NCBI RefSeq assembly: GCF_963966145.1
Contig: NC_091046.1
Coordinates: forward strand, 36,642,001 to 36,706,000
DNA from: Tenebrio molitor
Taxonomy: Eukaryota; Arthropoda; Insecta; Coleoptera; Tenebrionidae
Reading direction: 5' to 3'
Length of the DNA: 64,000 nucleotides
Made by a program: the position numbers and the translations under genes. Under the pieces are notes generated by a model that saw only the letters and a list, made by a program, of their open reading frames with translations, was not told where the DNA came from and ran no database searches. Of this stretch, positions 11,668 through 23,103 are shown piece after piece (the first letter of the stretch is position 1; each line of letters opens with the position of its first letter).

Positions 11668-12610
11668 ACAATATGCATGTAATGTTTGTCTAATAAATAA
11701 TGTTTTCCCTTGATATTATTATTTTTTTCTCATTTTTTTTTTTTTAATTAAAAACAATAAAATTGTGAACGGTCTTTTTGATATTATTTTACAATTTTTG
11801 GTACTCTCAAAAACTAAATTTGTTGGTAAATTCGCCAAAATATTGTTAATAAACTGTATGTGATATTATTCCTTATAAAAAAAACTGGTTTAGGAGGTTG
11901 GAAATCAAATACCAGTTTTCCAAATAAATTTATTTTTCAGTTATCAATGAGTACTTTATAGTGGAAAACAGTTTGCAAAAGAATACCTATTCAGAGAGTT
12001 CCGTTTAAACTGATTCTTTAACATCAGTTAAGTTTCCTGAGATCCTTAGTGCTAGAGATGCTACTTTCGGTACTTCTCAGATATAAAATCCCAAAGAATC
12101 ATGTGGCAAACCGTTAGAATCACCAAAATCTAAAAAAGTATGACAAAAATGTAAGAAGGGTATTGTGATTTTGTACCAGTGGTTCTAACGTTTAATATCA
12201 CAAACTTCTTTAAACATTTAAAATCTTTGATGACTTCCACCAGAGAGAGTCGTGCAAAATGATTTTCTATTCTTGAAAGAGCTCCTGAAAGAATGCCATA
12301 TTTTACTACCTAGAAAGAAGCACTAGAAAAATTATTGTATCATTCGGTTTTGAAGCATTAATATATAAATTGAGAAGGGGACAATTAATAATTAGATATA
12401 CAGATATACAGATATACAATTTTTTAAAAAGATAAACAATTTCTGTTTCGTTGAATAAATTTAATCGAAAGATGAACAAACACTTATGAAACATGTCGCA
12501 GGATCAGTCATAGCTCAGACCTTTTCTGGATTGCAACCAATTTGTTGAGAAAGAAGGGAACACAATTTATTGTCTAAAATTTTCATAATATACACGCTAC
12601 CTAAAGGTGG
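11668..12610. other. AT-rich DNA, nothing recognised
   Basis: Poly-A and poly-T runs and scattered stops in all frames; no inverted repeats or protein motifs seen. Confidence 0.4.
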
Positions 12611-12612
12611 TA

Positions 12613-12842
12613 CAGGGTTATTATAAATGATTGTCCCATCGCAGTAGGCGTTGGTGACGTAGCTGAATGTGCCGCAAGCCTCATAACATGAGTGAGACTA
12701 GTATCGTCGATAGATGGCGCTACCGGCGGTAGTGGAAATCTGTCTACTAGTTTGTCTAACGTTGCAAGGCTGGCGGCACATCCAAAATTTGTGTGGGTTT
12801 TCAACGCCAACTGCGATGGGACAATCATTTATAACGAGCTTG
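12613..12842. mobile_element. 230-bp MITE, copy 1
   Basis: Inverted ends carry ATTATAAATGATTGTCCCAT and, further in, GCGATGGGACAATCATT. TA lies outside both ends (12611-12612 and 12843-12844). A second copy of exactly the same length sits at 35138-35367 in the opposite orientation. It has no coding capacity of its own; the frame at 12692-12838 is discussed under the findings. Confidence 0.85.
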
Positions 12843-12844
12843 TA

Positions 12845-14689
12845 TTAAGTCTTCGGAATGTGAGTAGTGTTTTTCTTTAGATGATAATAGGACCCAAAAA
12901 GACATGTTTAATTTGGCTACGATGTAAAAATCGACTTGATCAAATGAATATTAGATAGTAAATCAGGAAAAATTTAAAAATAATGTTTTCCTCTATTATG
13001 AAGGTTTGTACCCGACAACCAAAATTTGTGACGTTTACGAAGAGGATGCAGACAATTTAACTGTCAGAAAGAGTATTGCAATTTAAGCTAAAGATTTCGA
13101 CTTCATCTTCAAGAAAATTTGTAGATCTTGGACCATGATAAAGAAAAAGAGTGTGCTTATAGACCGCACGACAAAAGTGAAAACTTCTATGATGCTCGAT
13201 TTTAAGTATGTAATATGTACCTATTCTATAAAAAATATATCATTATGGATGACTTGGAGCAATAAGGAGCAACGCATAAATAATTAATATTATTTAAATC
13301 TAATGCTGTTTTTAAATAAACATCAAAAATCTGTATTTTTCAATAGAAACTGCAAATACGTCCGCTTTTAGAGATACACTCTGGCAAAATTTGTGAGGTT
13401 AGGTTTGGATGTTTAAGTTTTATTTTCTTGACGAATACAACACAAGTTTTCATAGCAATACCAATACCCTGTATTACGATAATTTGTCCATTTTCCTCTT
13501 CACATTTTGCTACACAAATGTTTCCAATAGATGAATTGTTGAAGCCATATAATTGAGAATTACATATTAAATCCTACATTAATCTGTAAACTTACAATAT
13601 TTGTCGTGTCTTTATCGTTTATATTATATAAAACTATACAGGGTATTTCACGAGTGATAATGAGCCTAACGGAATAATAAATTCAACCCACAATACCAGT
13701 TGTATAACAATTTGACACCTGGCGCCTCTGCCCCACAAACCGTGCTTGCACTTGCAAAATGGCATTTTCTAGCCTTGTGATACAAATAACTATTTTGTAG
13801 TTTCTTTATGTCACATACAAAAATATTAATAAGTATGTAATACTTCACACTCAAAAATATGCGAAACTTGGTACTGGTACCTATGTAGGTAATTGTTTTT
13901 TAAGGTTACAAAAACATTTTTTAATAATTAATAGCCACAAATTTAAGGGAATTTATGCTTTGACTGCTACAGTGGTAAAAAATACACGGGTAAAATTGAA
14001 ATTAAAATAATGAATTGGTTGCCAACAAGTCAGTAAAGGAATAAATGAATACAACTTACAGAGAACTCCCGAGATTATCTTAAATCTCTTGTATAGGTAT
14101 GTATATAACAAAAAATTCCTATGTCTGGTGTATTCGATAGGTTGGAAGTAACTTATCACCAGTTGAAAAGTTTGTTTAAATACGTTTAACTTTATTATCA
14201 AAGTTTTCTGGTAGTTATTATGACGGTGCGAATAATGTTTTTTATTTTCTATCGGTTAAATCTAGGCTGGTGGTGATAAAAATCTTACAAAAAATCGTGT
14301 GAAAAAAAGGTGTAGGTAAGCTGTCAAATCAATTATAAAAGTTTTAAATTTAAAGCCAGATCCTGTTTGCACATGAGATAAAATTCGCATCGTTTTAATA
14401 GGAACAAACGAAATTAGACATTTACTAATTAGCTTGACCGTGTACCGATCACTATCTGCTACTCCTTTCCGCCTAACAAAAGTTAATTTTCAGCATAAAT
14501 GATAATTTTTCATTTGCAGCTACAGCCAGAATTGTTTGCAAATGACTGTTCTATTCACACTTATATTTGACGTAACAAAGTGGTGTTACGTCACGCAAGA
14601 CGACTTTGCCGTACTTGAGCTGGTCGCACTGGTTGAATTAAGTCATTATTTCCTCTTCTCGCTAATAGGCTCGCAGTTAGAGATTTGCC
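12845..14689. other. AT-rich intergenic DNA with one element tip
   Basis: The only mobile-element sign is a TA followed by CAGGGTATTTCACGAGTGAT at 13639. A similar tip occurs at 57577 (CAGGGTTATTTACGAGTGAT). The rest shows no gene or repeat that I could recognise. Confidence 0.45.
13639..13740. mobile_element. solo tip of a CAGGGT-type element
   Basis: TA at 13637-13638, then CAGGGTATTTCACGAGTGAT. It shares its first 20 bases, with two differences, with 57577 and continues as similar GGGCCT or GAGCCT sequence. The matching opposite end was not found nearby. Confidence 0.45.
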
Positions 14690-15350
14690 TGCGCGAAGAA
14701 CTTGTCTCTCGGGCGAGCGTCCGCCAGAAGACTCGGAGGTGACTTTAATGCCAGGTCTGGCGCGAAACCCACCTGAAATGAGTGAAACTCCGTCCGGAGG
14801 ACGATAATTAGCTCGAATTTATGAAATCGTAAACCATCCAGATAAAGCGGGTCCGGCCAGAGACGATAGCCGCTCGACGGCCTCCTCGCAGATCATCTCG
14901 ATCTGGTGGAGCCGGACGAGGCAGTCGCGCGGTCTCGCTCGGCCCCAGGTTACAGGTACTCGTTCTCGGAATGAAGCCAGCTGTGGCGGCGAAGATGAAG
15001 ATCTCGAGCGGTGGGAGGACCGGGCGCTGTTTGTTGAGGACGTTATATATTACACCCTGTCATGGGCGCGACCCCGCCAGCCTTTTACTAACGGGCTCAC
15101 ACGCATTCCTTGAGTGGTAGGTACCATGGCAGGCACCGATGGTAACGCTGGATGCCGCCTGCCGCTAACGCTGGGGATATAGCAACTCGCACGCCGCAGG
15201 ATAATATCCACCTGTGGACAACGGCGCACAATTACGATCACCAAGAGGCCCGCCGAAGACGAGGTTTTGCTTCCTCGAGGTCGCGATCCCACAATTTTTG
15301 CCAGTTTGCAAGGTAGTCGAGGCTCCTCGGAAGAGTTAATCCTGTGGCTA
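14690..15350. promoter_or_regulatory. GC-rich, CpG-dense island
   Basis: Base composition here is far above the window average, with many CG dinucleotides, and no repeat structure is visible. It contains a 49-codon frame from the ATG at 14971 to the TAG at 15118 and a 110-codon frame on the minus strand (15050-15382); neither is recognisable. A promoter or first-exon region, or an unusually GC-rich enhancer, would fit. No TATA box or splice structure could be assigned with any confidence. Confidence 0.3.
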
Positions 15351-18300
15351 ATGTGCCAGCTACAGTTACTGATCTTTCTCACTCCTTACTTTTTTGTTTG
15401 ACTGGCATTCTTCAACATTCTCTACATTCGTATACACGGTGTTTTAATATGTTTTTCATATATTACCAGAAAAATTCTTGAATTTAAACATTTTTCACAT
15501 TCGTGAAGCTAAATCTGGTACCGTGTTGAAATTGTATATTTAGGTTTTAAGCTTCTAGATAGCAACCTTGTGTTTTATATTTCTTAAAACTCAATAAGCA
15601 TTAAAGAAGTAAGAATGTATTAAAAATCCACAATAAGATTTTTTTAGTTCAGTACAATGTTTTGCAATGCAATTAGATTATATTATTTATGAAGTCACAT
15701 TAATGCAAGCATCATGTAAGTCCAAAAGTACCTACCTACCTATTATTTAGAGTTCACAACTTGTATTTTGATATTATTGTTCTTATATTGTAGTTATTCA
15801 GCGTTAAAGTAGGACGTATTAGAAGGGTCTTCCATAGTTTATTATAAAAAGGATAGGTAAATATCATTGCTATTAATGTTAAAAGGCAAAGTACATTGTA
15901 GAAAAATACCAAATTTTCAGGATTATGAAATAAGCCATTTTGTAAGTGTTTTCTTTTTTAAGACTGCCCAAACGAACTGAACGAACACGAAAAACGTTAT
16001 TCAGTCTTCGTGCGCTGTCACTTTCCATGTATGACCGAAATTTGAAGCACGAGGCGTTAGCCGAGTGATGCAAAACAGCGCATTCATACAAAAATAATTA
16101 ATAATTTAGTTTAATTTGACGTCTGAAAATTTTAGCCTACAAATACTTCTAAACGATCTGAGGATGAGCAAAATACATCTTCCTCTAGTGATCATAGAAA
16201 AAGAAAATTGTTGAGATTCGAAAAATTTTAGGCTTAATAAATTGTTGCTATTTTTTTTTTGCTACATTTAGAAGCACAATTGAGCAAAAGATTTACTTTT
16301 ACCTATTTATGGTTTTCTTTATTTATTTTTCATATTTTACAAATGTAAAAAATACCACTGACGGTAACATTAAGTTAAAAGAAATAAGATTTTTTATGAA
16401 CATGAAAGAATAATTAAATACTCTTTTTTTTTCATCAATATCAATTAAGATACATATGTACGAGTACGTAATAGATACTTTTAATTCTTACCAAGTTTAA
16501 AGCCAGATGTGATGATTTACTTTCAAACAATTTTTTATTTGAAATAAATACCCCTTCTGCATCTTAAATAAAGGCAAAGACATGAGAGGTCCAACAGAAA
16601 GTCTGGAAGTCTAACGTTTCTGTTTAATTAAACATTTAAGACTAGTCTTTTTACGACTCGGTTTACATTTTAAAAGGCGCGAAAGCAAACAATTTTTGTT
16701 CGTTTTATTTTTTAGCTCGGCGTCTTTGCTGGTAATCCGCGCCCCAATTTGACCCCAGCCACAGTCCATGAAATGGGACGGTGGTCGAACGGCTTACAAG
16801 AGCTTTTAGTAACAGAATCCTTTAAACACGTATCAAATTCCACCTGTCGAATTAATTCGGCGAAAATCCACCATTTAGCCTGTCCGTTTACCAGGTAAGC
16901 CGATTACAAATTTTGTCACTCGCTTAATCACATCGAAAAACAATCCAGATTGTGTTTTTTTTTTGCGGGTGCGGCCGCCATTAACTATCTTAAAACAAAT
17001 GTGAAGTCTCAATCAGTTCTAAATTAATCAACACAAAAAATAGATTGACTGGCGCCAACTGTGGAAAAAAGGAAATTGTAATCAGTGAGACCTTCGACGG
17101 TCTTTGTTAGGCTACGCTACACGCTATTTTAAATTACACCAACCTCATCCACTCTTCATCTTGACACAATAACCTTTTTCAGTAGCCGTGAAATTACTCG
17201 AAAAACGAAAAAAGACCGTCCACTTGTCAGGTCGGTGCTTGTTTCGACTTCTACCAGAACTAACCCCGGAATTATTTACGCGTCTTCTTACAAAATATAA
17301 ATTCTGGACATATTTCGCGGCAAAAGGATAACGACGACATTTTTTGGTTGTCGAACGCAGGGACACAATTCCCCATTATACGGCCGAAGGCGTGACGTGT
17401 TATGCGAATTCTGAAAAAATTGTACAATTGTGTGTTGTTTTGATTGTTTAATCACTTATTTGCCGTGAATTAAACGATTCCGTAAGGAGGTAATTACGGT
17501 ATCGTACGTTAATATGGTTACAGACGAGAATAAAATTTGATCACGAATACACTAAAAATATGCTTGAAGCGAGAACCGCCTTGCTTTGTCCGACTAATTT
17601 GAAACGCACGGTTGCACACGTTTGATTACTGTATTTTCCCTCTAAATACGTCTAATCATCGCGTCTTCTTCTTTGCCGAGAAGTAATTACCACGTTTGTT
17701 CATTAGTTGAAGATAACTTAATATAATCAATAATGCTTTAGTAAAAGTAAATTTGCGATGGGAAAGGCATGCGCTTATTATTCGACATAGAATTGGCTTT
17801 ATATCATAAGTATACAGAACATTAATAACATTATCTCACACAAATAAGAAGGTTTTAATAGAGTAGATGCCGCTTAATTGGGCCGCTGCTTATTTGGCCT
17901 CAATAAAAACAAATCTACAAAACACTGATAATAATTGATTTCGTTTTTTGGAACAAAATTCTCCTAATTGAGACAAATCAGTTCTGTCGTGACTTGTGGA
18001 TTATGGATGCGCCGTGGCATAACCGAAAAATAAAAATAGTATTTTTAGAAAAATGCACTGGTCAAAAAACAATAGGTACTCTTAATTTAATTTTCAAACA
18101 ACAGAAAAAGAGAAATTACTAATTGTAGGTAATTATAGTGAACAATTAAAAACAAGGACAAGATTTTGACTGGGTATATTAATTTGAGTACCTTGGTAAA
18201 ATTTAAAATAGCATTCAGTGGTTAGTATACATAGTAGAATAACATGGAAATTTTACCATTTAATTTTTAATTTAAGTAATTACATAATGAACGAATCAAC

Positions 18301-18405
18301 ACGACTATGACCTACTTACTACCAATGTCACAAAGTAAAGACAATTTTAAATGAGGGCGTCACCATCTAGGAATTGGACGGTTTAATTCGTGAACGACAG
18401 CTATA
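15351..18405. other. intergenic DNA, partly GC-raised
   Basis: 15351-16650 is AT-rich without recognised features. About 16660-17700 is less AT-rich, lacks visible repeats and contains a 73-codon minus-strand frame (17145-17366) that I do not recognise. No transposon ends were seen. Confidence 0.4.
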
Positions 18406-18407
18406 TG

Positions 18408-18762
18408 CCGTTCACGATTATTTTAAACACGCAGCAAGCCATGATATTTTTTTGTTAGATTGGTGTCAGGTCCTGTCATATGACGTTTCGTTTTTAAATA
18501 TTCGCATTGTTGTCAATTCCGTCATTAATTTAGTTAATAAGAATTTACCCAGAACTGCCCTACAAATATGTATGTTTCATTTCAATTACAATTTTACGAT
18601 CATTGTTCCTAATGCGTTCAATTATGTAAAAAATGTAACAACCTGGGAGCACTGTTCTGTTGAATTATAACCTAAAATAGATTTATCATGACAAATCACA
18701 ATACTGCCAACTAAAATGTCAGATTTTCATAGATAGTCCGAATTTGAAATAATCGTGAATGG
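18408..18762 (-). mobile_element. 355-bp MITE, copy 1
   Basis: The ends CCGTTCACGATTATTTTA and AAATAATCGTGAATGG are inverted. It is the reverse complement of 54436-54790, with the same length and only about 14 differences by eye. A shortened copy lies at about 27594-27837. The open frame of 98 codons across it is not recognisable and is not expected to be a gene. Confidence 0.9.
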
Positions 18763-18764
18763 TA

Positions 18765-19146
18765 TATAGTACTGTTACCACCGACTTAACTGTTGCCAAC
18801 CTAAGATTAAAAAGTTAGTTGTTGGATACATGTGCATGGTGATTTTTTTTAACCTTAGTTGGTTTATGGAGACAAAAACTATTTTAGTCGATTATCTGAA
18901 AACCCGAAAATCATTTATAAATCTATTATCCTGTTCATTGGACAGAAAAATTTCAAATAAAATTGTAAAACGTATATTCTAATTTTATTTTTGGTAAATT
19001 TTGTCAATTAGAGCAATAAATTTTAACCGTAATCGGTACATTAACTTTCTGTTCCACTCAAATTGTTGGAATAATTGAAAAGAAGACCAAGATATCAAAT
19101 ACTTTTGATAGTGCTTATTATAAAATTACACATTTATTTTGTAACA
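18765..19146. other. AT-rich DNA, nothing recognised
   Basis: No repeat or coding signal seen between the MITE and the RTE-like tail. Confidence 0.4.
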
Positions 19147-19346
19147 AACTAGCTGTTGCCCTCCATGACATTTTTGTAAATTTAAAAACTGTGATGGTCA
19201 TCTCAGTTAGTTTGATGATGTATATCCTGTGTTACTCCTGATGAACTGAGCTATCTAGCAGTGAAGGAATTTTGCACATCAGTTCAGTGGTTCTCGAGTT
19301 TGTTCGCATAACATACGCACGTGCAATTTTATATATTAGTATAGAT
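19147..19346 (+). repeat. RTE-like LINE or SINE 3' tail
   Basis: The order AACAAACTAGCTGTTGCCC, GAGCTATCTAGCAGTG, TTTGCACATCAGTTCAGTGG, TTCTCGAGTTTGTTCGC and the end TATATATTAGTATAGAT follows the well-known 3' end of RTE-type retroposons of insects (GCTATCT ... AAATCGGTTCAGTGGTT ... TAATATTAGTATAGAT). It is diverged and 5'-truncated, so it has no coding capacity. Confidence 0.65.
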
Positions 19347-19396
19347 AATTTCTTTATACCCATATCTATAAACAAAAGTGTATATTTAAATTATTA

Positions 19397-19458
19397 CATA
19401 ACATTTTTAATCTACAATGCAAAAATTTCCGATAATAATGCGGAATCTGGAAAAGTGC
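19397..19458. repeat. 60-bp repeat shared with 59.3 kb
   Basis: Nearly the same sequence, including TTTCCGATAATAATGCGGAA and TCTGGAAAAGTGC, occurs in the same orientation at 59324-59384. The flanks differ on the right. Its origin is unknown. Confidence 0.7.
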
Positions 19459-19659
19459 CCCGAATGCTTGCAGCGTTTCCACGTTGAATGGCAAGGGAAA
19501 TCCTCTCAAAAAGGAATTTCTTATATTTTGAATCCCCTGATTCAAATAAAATAAAAGTCGTTTAATTGTACTTTAACACTAGGAAAAAGAGATTAACATG
19601 GGTCGAGTTGATCGCTTCCCTCGTTCTAGTGTTAGAACCTGACAGTTTCTTTCATAATT

Positions 19660-20966
19660 TGTTTCTTGAAAACTATAGACCAATCTCGATAATAAATAAT
19701 TTTGCTAAGATTTTTGAGTTTCTGATTTTCCATCAATTATATTTTGTACTTTCTAAATTAATATCACTCAGTCAACATGGATTCATGCGTGGTGGATCCA
19801 CAACTACCAATCTTTTCTGCACTACGCAACTCATATCTGACACTATCGACAAGGATTTCCAAATTGATGCAGTATATCTTGACTTTTCAAAGGCATTTGA
19901 CTCCCTGGATCATAATATTTTAGTTCAAAAGCTTCAGTTTGTCGGTGCTTCACCTATGTTCCTATCTGCAAAGTAGAAAGCAGTACGTCCATTGTTATGG
20001 CCATGGGTATGACTCGACGTACATAAATGTTACTTCGGGTGTACCACAGGGCTCTGTTTTGGGTCCTTTGCTGTTCCTGATTTTTATTAATGATATTGGT
20101 GACAAACTCACTGTACTTTTTTTCTTGTTCGCCGATGATGCCAAGTTGTTGAATCAAATTGTAAAACGGCCTGACTGTGAGACACTACAGACAAACTTGG
20201 ATGTGAACTGGTGTACAAGAAACAAGCTCAGTCTTAATATCAACAAATGTCAAGTGATGTCTTTTTCTTTGAAAAAGGAAAATATTAGATTCGATTACAC
20301 CTTAAACTTGAATCTCTTAAACAGGCCTGAAACAGTAAAGGACCTTAGTGTAATTTTTGACCGTAAGTTATCCTTTACAAGCCATATTGATTATGTGGTG
20401 TCTGATTCTATGAAGCAACTGGGTTTTTTTTTATTCGAAACTCGCGGGATTTCCAAAGCAGTCGTACTCTCACAATGCTTTTTAATGCATTTGTAAGAAG
20501 TAAACTTCACTATGCCTGCATTATATGGCAGCTGCATCATAATATCCAAGCAGTTAGACTTGAGCAAATTATATGAAAATTTCTAAAATACCTTTACTTT
20601 CGGGATGATGGGTTGATGGGGAATATCTTCCCATCGGTATTCGCGCAGACATATCTGCTAAATCGTTTTGACTGTATCAGCTTCACTACTTCTTGCAAAA
20701 AAGCGTTAGCAATATTTGTCATCAAACTGCTGCATAATATTTTAGACGGTTCAGAAATCTTGTCCCAGTTAGCATTTAATGCTGGATCTCGAGGCACGAA
20801 ATCACGGCATTATAGACTTTTTTATCTGCTAGCTCATAGAACAGACGTGGGCAAATGTTCACCATTGTGCAACATGTGCAGATTGTCAAATAGTTTGCAT
20901 TGCCAATTGGACCTATTTTCTTGTTCCTTGAACCGCGTAAAATTGACAAACTTTACCAGTATCTGA
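19660..20966 (+). pseudogene. non-LTR retrotransposon reverse transcriptase, 5'-truncated and frameshifted
   Basis: Reverse transcriptase copies element RNA into DNA at the target site. Motifs appear in the right order but in three frames: NYRPISIINNFAKIFEF near 19665, SQHGFMRGGSTTTNL, VYLDFSKAFDSLDHNIL near 19880, a shift near 19970, then TSGVPQGSVLGPLLFLIFIN and the active-site FADDAKLL near 20130, then NKLSLNINKCQVMSF. After a further shift near 20490 comes the C-terminal part ending at 20966. The order and the C-terminus (LLSQLAFNAGSR-like, HRTDVGKCSPLCNMCRLSN) fit the Jockey-like group. The endonuclease and ORF1 are absent. At least two frameshifts and an in-frame stop make it inactive. 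It stops next to the TIR element at 20971. Confidence 0.88.
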
Positions 20967-21244
20967 TATACAGGGTCTTTCAGAACTGGCGGACCAAAAT
21001 AATACGGTGAAATCATCATCTTCGGGGAATAATAGGAAAAATATTTTTTAAAAATCCATCCTCATTGGATTTTAAAATAAGAACGTTTTTAATTGACCAA
21101 TCGCGTGTAGATATAATTAAAAATAATTAAAAAATTATATTAGTAACTATCGAAACAAATTTGATTGTTGCAAAGACACAATAATTGAATATTATGTCAT
21201 AATAAATTATTTCTGACAATTACAAAAGTCATTAAAAACGCTTA

Positions 21245-21379
21245 ATGTTTACTTCTTCAGAATATTTTGATATGCTTGTCTTATATGGACAGTGTGATGA
21301 AAGTGCCACAGTTACTGCTCAGGAGTACGCAGTTCGTTTTCCCAATTGGAAACATCCTAGCAGAAATACTATAACCTGA
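21245..21379 (+). pseudogene. mariner-like transposase, N-terminal helix-turn-helix fragment
   Basis: Starting at the ATG the 44 residues include MFTSSEYFDMLVLYGQCDES and EYAVRFPNWKHPSR. This is the first DNA-binding helix-turn-helix of the insect mariner-like (rosa-related) transposases, whose usual pattern is EEY-DM-IYG ... YAERFPN-RHPSR. A TGA at 21377 ends it. The second helix-turn-helix and the DDE domain are deleted. The position, about 270 bases after the left end, is normal for a start codon in this group. As it stands it could encode only a small DNA-binding peptide, and most likely it is dead. Confidence 0.75.
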
Positions 21380-21410
21380 AAAATACTATAACCTAAAAAC
21401 GTTCGTCATT

Positions 21411-21471
21411 GGACCAATGAACGATCAGGATCATAGTCTGTCTTTGTCAGATCCTGATCGTTCATTGGTCC
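21411..21471. repeat. perfect 22-bp hairpin
   Basis: 21411-21432 (GGACCAATGAACGATCAGGA then TC) is exactly inverted at 21450-21471 around a 17-base loop. It lies inside the deleted mariner-like element, just after the transposase fragment. Confidence 0.9.
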
Positions 21472-21747
21472 TCTCTCATTTTCTAACAAATTTTCTACAA
21501 AATTTAGCATCGTGTCATACAGCCTTAAGACAGACTTTTTTGAACATTTTTCCTATTATTCCCAGAAAATGATGAATTCACCTTATTATTTTGGTCCGCC
21601 AGTTCTCATAGACCCTGTATTTACGTAATGTAACTGATGTCAATCTAGAACATTCAGGCTATACAGATACTTTTCTATTCCCTTGCTGTTGATGTCATTC
21701 AAGTTTAACAGAACTCTATAATTGGAATAATTCTGTTGGGTTCTTTG

Positions 21748-21768
21748 AATAATAATAATAATAATAAA
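21748..21768. repeat. (AAT)n microsatellite
   Basis: Seven consecutive AAT units, followed by a looser run of TAATAATAAA. Confidence 0.85.
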
Positions 21769-22132
21769 CGTAATAATAAACATCACTTTTTTTCAGATTA
21801 AAAAAATGAGAAAGAGATCATATTATTTGATTTAATTTAAATCAAACAATTATTGTGAACGCTCTTTTTCTGTTAAAAGAATAACAGTTTCTAACGTCCC
21901 ATTATTTTTTAAAACGATTACAACATTTGCTCTTATAATTTTTTTGAATTTGAAACAATTATTTGCGTAAATACAAAATATATAAAAAAAAAATAAATTG
22001 TATTTACAACACATTAAATGAACAATGCTCGTAGTTATGATTATTTCATTTAAATGTATCGGAGACGTGGCCGGCCAAATGTGTAATTTAAAAAAATCAC
22101 CCTATAGGTATAAACTACTGATCCAGCGTGTC

Positions 22133-23072
22133 CCAAAATGGCGTACTAACGGTGAACTACGGTTTAGAAGAGATTACCGTAAACGAGAGCAAAAAACGTA
22201 AGAAAAAATCTATTGGACTTATTTGTTGATTTGGGAGTCTTTGAAAGTGGCACTTATTATTATTTTCCATATTTTTCTCATATACATACAGAGTGTCCCC
22301 AAAAAAAAAGACGAGTCCATAACTACCTTATTTATCGGAGGATTTTAATTATATATACACCAAATTAAATGGTTTTTAATAGGCTACAAAACGGCTTAAT
22401 AAATTGACGTATAGTTCCAAGGGCTTCAAGACTAAACTGTCAAAATATTTTTTTTCAAATAGGATTACATACTTTTTTTTAGTAATTCTGATAGAGATTT
22501 TAATTCTAAAAACAAAAATGTATCACAAGTATAACTTGACATAAAAAAAAATAGCACTAACTTTTGAAACAAATGACGAGCACCAAGCGAAAAGCTATCA
22601 AAATGCATTGCGTTACAATGTAATAACCAAATTAAGGTAGCTAGAAAAACAAATGACAAATAATAATATGTGGGATTGCGCAGATATGCCCCCAATGTTT
22701 AGCGCAAAATGGAACATAGACGATAGTAGCGTTTTTTTACATTTTTTTTGTGAATTTTTGGTATTTAAGTGTATACTTGTGATACACTGTTATTTTCAGA
22801 ATTAAAATCTCTATCAGAATTACTAAAAAAAAGTATGTAATCCCATTTGAAAAATTTTTTTTTGACAGTTTACCCTTGAAGTCCATGGGGCTATACTTGA
22901 ATTTATTAGGCCATTTTGTAGCCTATTAACAATCATTTAATTTGGTGTACAGATAATTAAAATCTTCCGATAAATAACGGAGTTATGGACTCGTCTTCTT
23001 TTTTGGGGACACCTGTATAAACATCCTCGATAAGGTAGTAAGTAGTTAGTGCGCCAATTTTGGGACAGGCTG
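22133..23072. mobile_element. outer TIR element carrying a nested foldback
   Basis: The left end CAGCGTGTCCCAAAATGGCG and the right end are inverted partners over about 30 bases (right end read inward: CAGCCTGTCCCAAAATTGGC). TA follows the right end; the left TA is mutated. Its own interior is only about 150 bases left and 45 bases right of the inserted element at 22289-23025. Confidence 0.7.
22289..23025. mobile_element. complete foldback element of the GTGTCCCC family, 737 bp
   Basis: Arms of about 250 bases (22289-22545 and 22770-23025) are inverted copies. Each begins CAGAGTGTCCCC or CAGGTGTCCCC followed by A-runs, then AAGACGAGTCCATAAC, TTATCGG, AGGATTTTAATTAT and later TTGACAGTTT. TA flanks both ends (22287-22288, 23026-23027). 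Relatives are a deletion copy at 5388-5581 and a single arm at 38095-38240. The 76-codon frame on the minus strand in the middle is unrecognised. Confidence 0.85.
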
Positions 23073-23103
23073 TATATTTGAATCGGGCACAAGTTTATAA
23101 ACA

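Larger units (their letters stand above)
20971..21617 (+). mobile_element. mariner-like element, internally deleted, 647 bp
   Basis: The ends are inverted: CAGGGTCTTTCAGAACTGGC on the left and its diverged partner on the right, followed inward by GGACCAAAATAAT. TA flanks both (20969-20970 and 21618-21619). The arms continue imperfectly to about 21050 and 21550. Only the N-terminal exon of a transposase is left inside, plus a perfect 22-bp hairpin. Confidence 0.85.

Noticed and set aside
12601..12880. Open frames on both strands at 12601-12880 as possible small genes
   Set aside because: They lie across a TA-flanked MITE and run through its terminal repeat; the same frame appears in the second MITE copy because the DNA is shared.
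18374..18670. 98- and 112-codon frames at 18374-18670 and 54528-54866 as homologous genes
   Set aside because: They are the same chance frame in two copies of the 355-bp MITE, ending inside the element or running into unrelated flank; no motif is visible.
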